Origin: DASTDY01 sp035478375
GTDB lineage: Bacteria > Patescibacteriota > Saccharimonadia > Saccharimonadales > EFPC-124
Assembly (NCBI GenBank): GCA_035478375.1
Contig: DATIJQ010000062.1
Location: forward strand, 1-11,245
Direction: 5' to 3'
Length of the DNA: 11,245 bases
This document shows positions 6,197 through 11,245 of the stretch, piece after piece (position 1 is the stretch's first letter; the number at the start of each line of letters is the position of its first letter). The notes under the pieces were generated by a model. It had not been told where the DNA came from and did not search any database. It saw only the letters and a program-made list of their open reading frames with translations. Position numbers and translations under genes: made by a program.

Positions 6197-7402
6197 TTAT
6201 TGTGATTGCGTTAACGGTTGGAATGCGCCGTTTTTAACCTGAAACAGATCATATTTATAATTGCGATCGCCAATATCGCCATTTTGGTCAAACATTACGT
6301 AGCCAGAGACACCTTGGAACGAAATCCCAGACAACGCGTTTTTAATCTCCTCGCCCGTGGTATTGCCTTGTTGGACAGCGATTTGCAGCAGGTGGATAAT
6401 ATCATAGGCTTGGGGCGCAGCGTACAGTTGCTCGGTCTTTTGGTATTCGTTAACTAACGCTTGCTTAAAGGCTTTGGTGCCGGTTGGGAACGACGAGATA
6501 GTGAGACCGTCGGCAGCAGCTGGCGCATTGGTAATTATAGTGTTGTCATACATAATATCGGCGCCAAAAAATGGCACCGCTATACCAGCCTGGCGTGATA
6601 GTTTTAGGACGGCCGTTGCAGTAACGACCGAATTCGGCGCTACAAAAATTGCCTGCGGGCTGGCAGCTTTGAGCGCGCCAATTTGGGTGTTGAGATTAAT
6701 AAGATCGGGCTCGGCATTAGCAGTAGCGATCACTTTGCCGCCTAGCGCTTCGAACTTGTCACGGAACACAGTGTTCATACCGCTGCCGTATGGTTCGTTC
6801 GTATAAAAAACGGCGACATTGCGGATGCCTTTATCGAAAATGGTTTGAGCCATAAATGCGCCTTGCACATTGTCGGGTGGAACGACTCTAAAGAAATAAT
6901 CATTAGGGATACTGAGGGCTGGGCTCGAAGCCGATGGGCTTATCATAGGAATTTTGGCGTTGTTAGCAGCCGGCAACGCTGCGATTGAGGCGCTGGAGCA
7001 GCCTTCGCCAATAATCGCGACCACCTGCTGTTTTATGAGGTCTTTTATAGCCTCGGCCGCCGCCTTAGGGTCGCACTTAGAATCTTCTTGTACGATGTCG
7101 AGATTGTCGGCGCCAAGTTGCTTTTTAGCCAGTAATACGCCTTTCATAGCGCCATAGCCCATACTACTAGAACCACCGCTAAAGGCCATCATGACCCCTA
7201 CTTTTATGTGTGCATTGGCCGTTTTGTTAGCATTACTAAAGTAAACAAATACACCAAAGGCTACTGCCAAGCAAATAACAACGGCCAGGACCGAAATGCT
7301 TACGGCCAGCCAATTACGGCGACGCTTAGGAGTGGATTGGGGCACGGGCTCTTGCACAGGTGTTACCGGCAGCAAGGGCGTACTGTTTTGTGCGGGTGGC
7401 AT
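6197..7402 (-). CDS. Membrane-tethered LivJ-type periplasmic-binding protein (Peripla_BP_6), probable sensory receptor
   Basis: A 401-residue binding protein of the branched-chain amino acid class. The N-terminus is unusual: a proline-rich cytoplasmic stretch of about 25 residues, KRRR (26-29), then one hydrophobic helix (about 31-55) with no lipobox cysteine, so it is tethered by an uncleaved anchor. The binding fold starts at IKVGVMMAFSG (66-76). C110 and C135 have the same spacing as the LivJ disulfide. GEGCSSASIAALPAANNAKI and PMISPSASSPALS match the ligand-binding region of LivJ-like proteins, and YTNEPYGSGM marks the second lobe. The ligand is probably an amino acid or similar small polar molecule (inference). 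No livHMGF-type permease or ATPase is nearby; kinase and receiver genes follow with 7-bp spacing and overlap. ATG 7400-7402 has an AAGGA Shine-Dalgarno (complement of 7409-7413). Confidence 0.88.
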   Translation of the reverse strand: MPPAQNSTPLLPVTPVQEPVPQSTPKRRRNWLAVSISVLAVVICLAVAFGVFVYFSNANKTANAHIKVGVMMAFSGGSSSMGYGAMKGVLLAKKQLGADNLDIVQEDSKCDPKAAAEAIKDLIKQQVVAIIGEGCSSASIAALPAANNAKIPMISPSASSPALSIPNDYFFRVVPPDNVQGAFMAQTIFDKGIRNVAVFYTNEPYGSGMNTVFRDKFEALGGKVIATANAEPDLINLNTQIGALKAASPQAIFVAPNSVVTATAVLKLSRQAGIAVPFFGADIMYDNTIITNAPAAADGLTISSFPTGTKAFKQALVNEYQKTEQLYAAPQAYDIIHLLQIAVQQGNTTGEEIKNALSGISFQGVSGYVMFDQNGDIGDRNYKYDLFQVKNGAFQPLTQSQ

Positions 7403-7430
7403 GTAAAATCCTTATGCTACTTGCATAATA

Positions 7431-7460
7431 ATCATCGGTGACGCACGGTGGTATTGTCAA
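7431..7460 (-). promoter_or_regulatory. Candidate promoter of the binding protein-kinase-receiver unit
   Basis: On the minus strand a perfect TTGACA (complement of 7455-7460) is followed after 18 nt by GATGAT (complement of 7431-7436), 4 of 6 to the -10 consensus. The predicted start near 7424 gives a leader of about 20 nt carrying the AAGGA ribosome site of the gene at 7402. The promoter overlaps the 3' end of the upstream PQ-loop-like gene, so the unit could be transcribed alone or by read-through. Confidence 0.45.
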
Positions 7461-8052
7461 GGATTTTTGCAATCTTCGGCCCAACTTTTGTCGCCGACAG
7501 CAGGAACAATACGCTGTTAATTAACAAAATATAAAGCGGGAAACCAGCGCTTAAAAATGACCACGAATGAATGGTAAATAATGTAATTACCATACTGACC
7601 ATGCTCAAAAAATAAGCCGTTGCCTTTTCGGACCCGGGCACCGCCCATGTCTTAACAACGGTTGGCACGCCGCCTAAAATGTCAGCTGCAATACCAAACA
7701 CGAGCGCCATTACTGGCTCGCTGGTCATTTGCCATAACAATAAGCCGGTGCCGGCACAGATACCGCATACTATATCGAGCCAACTTACCTTCCAGCGATG
7801 TTTGCGTGTTATAGCTATAAAAAAGACCACTAATGGGCCGATGCTAAGTGCTAACGTCACCCAAGCTGTTGGTTCGATTGTCTTTTGAATTTGGGCAAAA
7901 AATGCTAACAGAGGCGACAGCCCCCAAAGCAACCACGTAACCGGGTTGGGCAATGCCTTGCCGCGTATAGTAGCCACAACATAATCGAGGCCAGCAGCAA
8001 TACGGAACAAGACAGCGGCGATTATCCACTGAGGATCAAGCACGGTTGCCAT
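7432..8052 (-). CDS. Polytopic membrane protein, PQ-loop/SemiSWEET-like, function unknown
   Basis: With the ATG at 8050-8052 this is a 206-residue protein with about seven hydrophobic segments. Two related motifs resemble PQ-loop/SWEET-family repeats: ALPNPVTWLLWG (34-45) near the end of the first half, and GGVPTVVKTWAVPGSEKATA (127-146) in the second. The internal repeat of proline-tryptophan turns and the 3+1+3-like helix count support a SWEET-type fold, in which known members move sugars or amino acids. Assignment to this family is moderate and the substrate is unknown. An in-frame GTG at 8104-8106 would add 18 polar residues, but they run into the inverted repeat upstream, so I prefer the ATG. 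No clear Shine-Dalgarno is seen; a weak TAAATA box lies 8 nt before the ATG. The gene is divergent from znuA and ends 29 bp before the binding-protein gene. Confidence 0.7.
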   Translation of the reverse strand: MATVLDPQWIIAAVLFRIAAGLDYVVATIRGKALPNPVTWLLWGLSPLLAFFAQIQKTIEPTAWVTLALSIGPLVVFFIAITRKHRWKVSWLDIVCGICAGTGLLLWQMTSEPVMALVFGIAADILGGVPTVVKTWAVPGSEKATAYFLSMVSMVITLFTIHSWSFLSAGFPLYILLINSVLFLLSATKVGPKIAKILDNTTVRHR

Positions 8053-8082
8053 TTTAGCTGTATTTAGGTCGGCTTGTAAAGC

Positions 8083-8124
8083 GCATTTTCGTCGCAAATT
8101 ATCCACATTTTGCGACGAATTTGC
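8083..8124. repeat. Long inverted repeat with an exact DnaA-box sequence in the loop
   Basis: Arms 8083-8098 and 8109-8124 match at 14 of 16 positions, including a perfect 11-bp core (TTCGTCGCAAA at 8088-8098 against TTTGCGACGAA at 8109-8119). The 10-nt spacer contains TTATCCACA at 8099-8107, identical to the high-affinity E. coli DnaA box. Arm centres are about 26 bp apart (21 bp for the core). The repeat lies upstream of the predicted starts of both divergent genes, so it acts as DNA, probably a protein-binding site, rather than as an RNA hairpin. Confidence 0.8.
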
Positions 8125-8150
8125 AAAAATTTTGCACGTTGCTTTATAGT
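8121..8150 (+). promoter_or_regulatory. znuA promoter
   Basis: TTGCAA (8121-8126) and TATAGT (8145-8150) are separated by 18 nt. The -10 box matches the consensus at 5 of 6 positions, the -35 at 4 of 6. A start 7-8 nt after the -10 box falls at the ATG of znuA (8158), so the mRNA would be leaderless. The right arm of the inverted repeat reaches into the -35 box. Confidence 0.6.
8123..8135. promoter_or_regulatory. Perfect 13-bp palindrome in the znuA promoter spacer, candidate operator
   Basis: GCAAAA-A-TTTTGC is a perfect odd-centred palindrome lying between the -35 and -10 boxes, where a bound repressor would block polymerase. Together with the adjacent repeat it makes an alternating series of GCAAA/TTTGC half-sites at 8094, 8109, 8123 and 8131. 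A metal-responsive repressor (Fur/Zur or DtxR type) is the natural guess for a zinc uptake operon, but the sequence does not match any Zur or MntR box I know. Confidence 0.5.
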
Positions 8151-8157
8151 TGCGTTT

Positions 8158-9057
8158 ATGAAGAAAAAACTATTACAACTCGTCACCCTTGTTATTGCCA
8201 TTGCAGCGCTTGGCATTGTTATTGCCGTGCATCAAACGGCTACACCACAAGCCGGCAATAAAATAACAGTTAGCGCCAGTTTTTATCCCCTGTACGAATT
8301 CGCCAAACAAGTCGGCGGCGACAGGGTGAGCGTTACTAATATTACGCCAGCCGGTGCCGAGCCGCACGATTTTGAGCCAACCCCACAAACCTTGCTGACC
8401 ACCCAAAACGCCGACCTATTTATATACAACGGCGGTACTATGGAACCGTGGGTCAGTAAATTTTTGCCAGATTACAAACATGTTGCAGTTAAAGCCAGCG
8501 AGCACATTGCCTTGCACCAAACTACCGAAGGCAACGATCCGCATTTTTGGCTTGACCCAGTGTTGGCGCAGCAGATTGTTAACAATATCCGCGACGGACT
8601 TGGCAAAGTACAGCCCGCCAGCAAAGATTATTTTGCCAAAAACGCCGCAGCCTACAACAAGCAACTAGCCGCACTGGACACACAAATTAAAAACGGCTTA
8701 CGAACATGCCAGACTCGCACCATTGTCACCTCACACGACGCTTTTAGTTACTATGCCGAACGATACGGCCTAAACGCCGTCGCTATTGCTGGCATGGACC
8801 CCAGCGAAGAACCCAGCGCCGCAAAATTAGCCGAACTCAGCGATCTAGTAAAACAACAAAACGTGCAGTACGTGTTTTTCGAAAGCTTGGTCAGCCCTAA
8901 ATTAGCTGATACTATAGCACAAGAAACAGGCACCAAAACTGCCGTCTTTGACCCCCTGGAAGGACTCACCGACGATGCGCAAAAAGCAGGAAAAAACTAC
9001 AGTAGCGTCCAGCAAGACAACCTTGCTGCGCTCCGCACCGCGCTTGGATGCCGCTAG
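8158..9057 (+). CDS. znuA: Zinc-type metal ABC transporter substrate-binding protein (cluster A-I)
   Basis: A 299-residue ZnuA/TroA-family protein that captures a divalent metal outside the membrane and hands it to the ZnuB channel. Metal ligands are visible: H70 (GAEPHDFEPTP), H129 (NDPHFWLDP), H193 (TSHDAFSYYA) and D265 (FDPLEGL). Histidine rather than glutamate at the third position favours zinc over manganese. The loop between the first two ligands lacks the long His-rich stretch of many ZnuA proteins. The N-terminus MKKK plus a hydrophobic helix (5-24) has no lipobox cysteine, so it is either cleaved after a weak site or stays as an anchor. C184 and C298 could form a disulfide. I chose ATG 8158 because the hydrophobic signal begins there and a -10 box sits 7 nt upstream; the in-frame TTG at 8110 lies upstream of that promoter. 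It is the first gene of znuA-znuC-znuB. Confidence 0.93.
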   Translation: MKKKLLQLVTLVIAIAALGIVIAVHQTATPQAGNKITVSASFYPLYEFAKQVGGDRVSVTNITPAGAEPHDFEPTPQTLLTTQNADLFIYNGGTMEPWVSKFLPDYKHVAVKASEHIALHQTTEGNDPHFWLDPVLAQQIVNNIRDGLGKVQPASKDYFAKNAAAYNKQLAALDTQIKNGLRTCQTRTIVTSHDAFSYYAERYGLNAVAIAGMDPSEEPSAAKLAELSDLVKQQNVQYVFFESLVSPKLADTIAQETGTKTAVFDPLEGLTDDAQKAGKNYSSVQQDNLAALRTALGCR

Positions 9058-9757
9058 CGCTGGGCTGATTGACATTGACACGGTAAGCGTCGTATTCGGC
9101 GGCGAAACGGCGTTAAAACAGGTGTCGCTGTGTGTGCACGCTGGTCAATTTATTGGTTTGATTGGTCCGAATGGCGCCGGCAAAAGCACGCTATTAAAAG
9201 TTATGCTTGGCTTACAAAAACCAACCAAAGGTACGGTGCGGCGCGACCCAGTATGTACCATTGGCTACGTACCGCAGCGCGGCAGCATGAGCGCATTTAC
9301 CGTGCCAATGAGCACGCTCGAAGTCGTGCAATTGGGTGCGCGCGGCGCAAAGCAAATCGCATTGGGCGCGCTCGAAACAGTGCATATGGCGAGCGCTGCG
9401 GACAAGCGGTTTAATGATTTATCGGGTGGCCAACAGCAGCGTGTGCTTATCGCCAAGGCGCTCGCTAGCAGCCCAGATGTGCTTATTTTAGACGAACCGA
9501 CCACTGGCATTGACGAGCAATCGCAAACCGCGTTTTACGATATTTTGCGCAATCAGCAACAACAAGGCATGACCATAATTATGGTGTCACACGACGTTGA
9601 TATGGTACTAAAATTGGTCACGCGGGTAATTTGCCTTAACCAAAGTGTTGTGTATGACGGGCCGCCGGAACATTTTGAGTCGGATAAATTCTTGCCGTCG
9701 TTTTTTACTGCTCAGCACCGTCTGCTACACCATCACCACGGGGAACAGCATGCTTGA
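9044..9757 (+). CDS. znuC: Zinc-type ABC transporter ATPase
   Basis: The cytoplasmic ATPase that powers metal uptake. Numbered from TTG 9044 (237 residues): Walker A GPNGAGKST (41-49), Q-loop glutamine Q78 (GYVPQRG), signature LSGGQQQR (126-133), Walker B VLILDEPTTGID (146-157), switch H183 (MVSHD). All are intact. The C-terminus is His-rich (HRLLHHHHGEQHA), as in several ZnuC proteins, and may sense or hold zinc. The start is uncertain. TTG 9044 begins seven residues before the first strand and overlaps znuA by 14 bp, but has no Shine-Dalgarno. ATG 8975 has GGAAGGA 10 nt upstream, but would overlap znuA by 83 bp and add a 23-residue basic extension. The domain argument favours 9044. The gene overlaps znuB by 8 bp. 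Confidence 0.92.
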   Translation: MDAASAGLIDIDTVSVVFGGETALKQVSLCVHAGQFIGLIGPNGAGKSTLLKVMLGLQKPTKGTVRRDPVCTIGYVPQRGSMSAFTVPMSTLEVVQLGARGAKQIALGALETVHMASAADKRFNDLSGGQQQRVLIAKALASSPDVLILDEPTTGIDEQSQTAFYDILRNQQQQGMTIIMVSHDVDMVLKLVTRVICLNQSVVYDGPPEHFESDKFLPSFFTAQHRLLHHHHGEQHA

Positions 9758-10547
9758 AATTTTCCAATACTCTTTTATGGTTCGCGCCCTTATTGCCGGC
9801 GTGCTAGTGGCACTGGCCGTGCCCGTTATGGGTAGTTTTTTGGTGGCGCGGCGATATTCGCTTATTGCCGATAGCCTTGCGCATGTAAGTTTGGCTGGTG
9901 TTGGCGCTGGTTTACTACTTGGCTTTGCGCCAATTTACGTTGCTGTGCCCGTTACCATTGCCGGTGCGCTCGCACTTGAATGGCTGCGCCAAAAACAACG
10001 TATGAGCGGCGAAGTCAGTTTGGCAATACTCATGAGCGCTGGCCTTGCCCTGGCCGTCGTCTTTGCTAACCTCGCCCACGGCGTCAACACAGACTTTAGC
10101 AGCTACCTGTTTGGCAGCATTACCACCACAACCACCGACGACGTTGTTACCCTGGCCGTTGCCGTTGCCTTTACAATTGCTGTGGTGTGCGCCAATTATC
10201 GCGCTTTATTGCACATTGCTTTTGACGAAGCCAGCGCACGCATTGCTGGCTACAAAGTAACACTGCTAAATTACGTATTGGCTGCAACCACAGCGCTTGT
10301 TGTCGTGCTAAGTCTCCGCATTATTGGCGGTTTACTTATGAGCGCGCTGCTTGTTATGCCAGTCATTACCGCAGCTCAGTTTGCCCGCAGCTTTTTGCAA
10401 ACAATTCTATACGCAATTATGACTGCACTTTTAGCCGTAATTATTGGCCTGGTTGTTGCTTTTTACGCTGGCATTGCAGCTGGTGGCGCGATTGTGCTGA
10501 CCGCACTCACCCTTCTTATTACTGCGTTTATCTTCAAAAAGAGTTAA
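9750..10547 (+). CDS. znuB: Zinc-type ABC transporter permease (ABC-3 family)
   Basis: A 265-residue integral membrane permease of the ABC-3 family, forming the metal channel as a dimer with ZnuC below and ZnuA outside. About seven to eight hydrophobic helices are visible. SFLVARRYSLIADSLAHVSL-type sequence near residues 29-48, followed by AGVGAG, matches the conserved DALSH region of the family. The later block LRIIGGLLMSALLVMPVITA matches the conserved loop and helix of ZnuB/MntB proteins. The start ATG 9750-9752 overlaps the znuC stop (9755-9757) by 8 bp and has GGGG about 6 nt upstream, indicating coupled translation. In-frame codons upstream lie inside znuC and give no hydrophobic sequence. 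The stop TAA (10545-10547) shares bases with the stop of the convergent Pr6Pr gene, and no terminator follows. Confidence 0.93.
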   Translation: MLEIFQYSFMVRALIAGVLVALAVPVMGSFLVARRYSLIADSLAHVSLAGVGAGLLLGFAPIYVAVPVTIAGALALEWLRQKQRMSGEVSLAILMSAGLALAVVFANLAHGVNTDFSSYLFGSITTTTTDDVVTLAVAVAFTIAVVCANYRALLHIAFDEASARIAGYKVTLLNYVLAATTALVVVLSLRIIGGLLMSALLVMPVITAAQFARSFLQTILYAIMTALLAVIIGLVVAFYAGIAAGGAIVLTALTLLITAFIFKKS

Positions 10548-11194
10548 GCCGATTGTGCACGCCGCTGTTTTTTAACAGTTGCCTTAGTTTTGCCAAATTT
10601 AGTTGTGTACGCAACAAGCCACACAAGCACAATCAAACAAATCGCAATAATACTGCTCATAATCGCCACACCGCTGTAGCCGTGTTCGAGGTCAGGATTT
10701 AAAAACGGATACGGCGCCCAGTCAATAACCAATTCGCGCCCCAAACTATACACCACATAAATAAGTGGGAACGCCAGCCACACCAATGCCTTTTTAAACA
10801 TAAGACGCATGGCTGGCAAGTCGACAAACCAATCGAGCAGCACCGCCGCTGGCATAATATAATGCAACACCGCATTAACCCACGGGATTGGCGTTTGCAA
10901 CGATTCTTCGAGGCCCGACAGCAACAGTGCATACACAATACCGGTCGTCGCCATAAACACCACACTTGCGCCACGGATCATAGCCCACTTTTGAGACTTA
11001 TAGCTTGGCGTAAAGGCCAACACTAAAAATAAAACTGCGGCAAAGATGTTGCTCTCAATGGTAAAGAAGCTAAAAAAGTTAACAATGCTAAATGTCGATT
11101 GCTGCATGCCAAACTGCAGCTGCGCGGCGATTGCGGTAATGACTAAAAGGCCAAATAATATCCGATAAAATCGCAGCGGCATGTCTTTACGCAT
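10544..11194 (-). CDS. Pr6Pr-family membrane protein
   Basis: With ATG 11192-11194 this is a 216-residue protein with about six TM helices. Family hallmarks are visible: NFFSFFTIESN (39-49) after helix 1, LHYIMPAAVLLDWF (110-123) with H111 and D121, FPLIYVVYSLGRE (142-154), and DWAPYPFLNPDLEHGY (158-173). The family is related in outline to the FAR-17a/AIG1-type membrane proteins and recurs in Actinobacteria and Saccharibacteria; its biochemical role is not established to my knowledge. The tail is basic (KTKATVKKQRR) and probably cytoplasmic. A GTG at 11213-11215 would add seven residues, but an extended -10 box lies between it and the ATG, so I chose the ATG. The gene is convergent with znuB and overlaps its stop by 3-4 bases. 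Confidence 0.85.
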   Translation of the reverse strand: MRKDMPLRFYRILFGLLVITAIAAQLQFGMQQSTFSIVNFFSFFTIESNIFAAVLFLVLAFTPSYKSQKWAMIRGASVVFMATTGIVYALLLSGLEESLQTPIPWVNAVLHYIMPAAVLLDWFVDLPAMRLMFKKALVWLAFPLIYVVYSLGRELVIDWAPYPFLNPDLEHGYSGVAIMSSIIAICLIVLVWLVAYTTKFGKTKATVKKQRRAQSA

Positions 11195-11200
11195 ATCGCG

Positions 11201-11209
11201 ATTGTACCA
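11201..11209 (-). promoter_or_regulatory. Extended -10 promoter of the Pr6Pr gene (possible leaderless start)
   Basis: On the minus strand TGGTACAAT reads as an extended -10 element (TGn plus TACAAT, 5 of 6). It ends 6 nt before the ATG at 11194, so the predicted start is at or beside the A of the ATG. No convincing -35 is seen 16-18 nt upstream, as is usual for extended -10 promoters. No Shine-Dalgarno precedes the ATG. Confidence 0.45.
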
Positions 11210-11245
11210 AGGCACAGCCGATTATGGAAGAGGCTTACGCTTATT

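Noticed and set aside
8099..8107. Replication origin at the DnaA box
   Set aside because: Only one exact box is seen. There is no cluster of boxes, no AT-rich unwinding element, and no dnaA, dnaN or parAB nearby. A regulatory or chance site is more likely than oriC.
8083..8135. CRISPR array or riboswitch in the znuA upstream region
   Set aside because: There are only a few short half-sites in alternating orientation and no regular repeat-spacer units. The predicted transcript begins at the start codon, leaving no leader for a riboswitch.
8110..8157. Upstream TTG start for znuA at 8110
   Set aside because: It lies upstream of the likely -10 box (8145-8150) and would bury the MKKK signal start behind 16 extra residues.
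9130..9414. Second plus-strand frame inside znuC
   Set aside because: It overlaps the Walker A to signature region in another frame, and its composition (Trp/Arg-rich) is not protein-like.
9645..9749. Upstream start for znuB at 9645
   Set aside because: It would overlap znuC by over 110 bp and add a non-hydrophobic Cys/Arg-rich extension. ATG 9750 has a ribosome site and the usual overlap.

Overview
The window is bacterial chromosomal DNA, densely packed with genes. No gene-free stretch is longer than about 115 bp. The gene set suggests a member of the Candidatus Saccharibacteria (TM7) or a relative in the Patescibacteria: a Pr6Pr-type membrane protein, an actinobacterial-style secreted S33 peptidase, single-domain and PAS-type two-component proteins, a NodB-like protein with tandem carbohydrate-binding domains, and small orphan membrane proteins. 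This assignment is inference from gene flavour, since there is no rRNA or other marker here. TGA is used as a true stop (ends of the genes at 9757 and 7432), so the code is standard and the UGA-recoding groups Absconditabacteria and Gracilibacteria are unlikely.

Layout. (1) 1-1074 (+): the 3' part of a secreted protein, probably the end of a polysaccharide deacetylase (NodB) domain followed by two tandem CBM-like beta-sandwich repeats. It ends at a strong bidirectional terminator (1097-1128). (2) 1127-1859 (-): a two-gene unit, a two-TM protein with a possible bacterial PH-like domain followed by a 65-residue single-TM protein. (3) 1975-3534 (+): a secreted alpha/beta-hydrolase of the tripeptidyl-aminopeptidase type. 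(4) 8052-3615 (-): a PQ-loop-like membrane protein, then a tight three-gene unit. That unit holds a membrane-tethered LivJ-type binding protein, a Cache-HAMP-PAS histidine kinase and a stand-alone receiver. No permease or ATPase accompanies the binding protein, so it looks like a sensory three-component system. (5) 8158-10547 (+): a zinc-type ABC uptake operon znuA-znuC-znuB. (6) 11194-10544 (-): a Pr6Pr-family membrane protein, convergent with znuB and sharing bases with its stop codon.

The most interesting DNA is the 105-bp divergent intergenic region 8053-8157. It holds a long inverted repeat with an exact TTATCCACA DnaA-box sequence in its loop, a perfect 13-bp palindrome inside the znuA promoter spacer, and a promoter whose -10 box lies 7 nt before the znuA start codon. 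Two other genes that head transcription units (1859 and 11194, both minus) also have -10-like boxes 6-8 nt before the start codon. Genes inside operons have clear Shine-Dalgarno sequences. This suggests leaderless transcription of lead genes and SD-driven translation of internal ones.

Functionally the window is about the cell surface: acquiring metal (Znu), sensing an amino-acid-like ligand outside the cell (binding protein, kinase, receiver), cleaving peptides outside the membrane, and binding or modifying glycans. Neither solute-binding protein has a lipobox cysteine. Both appear to be held by an N-terminal hydrophobic segment.
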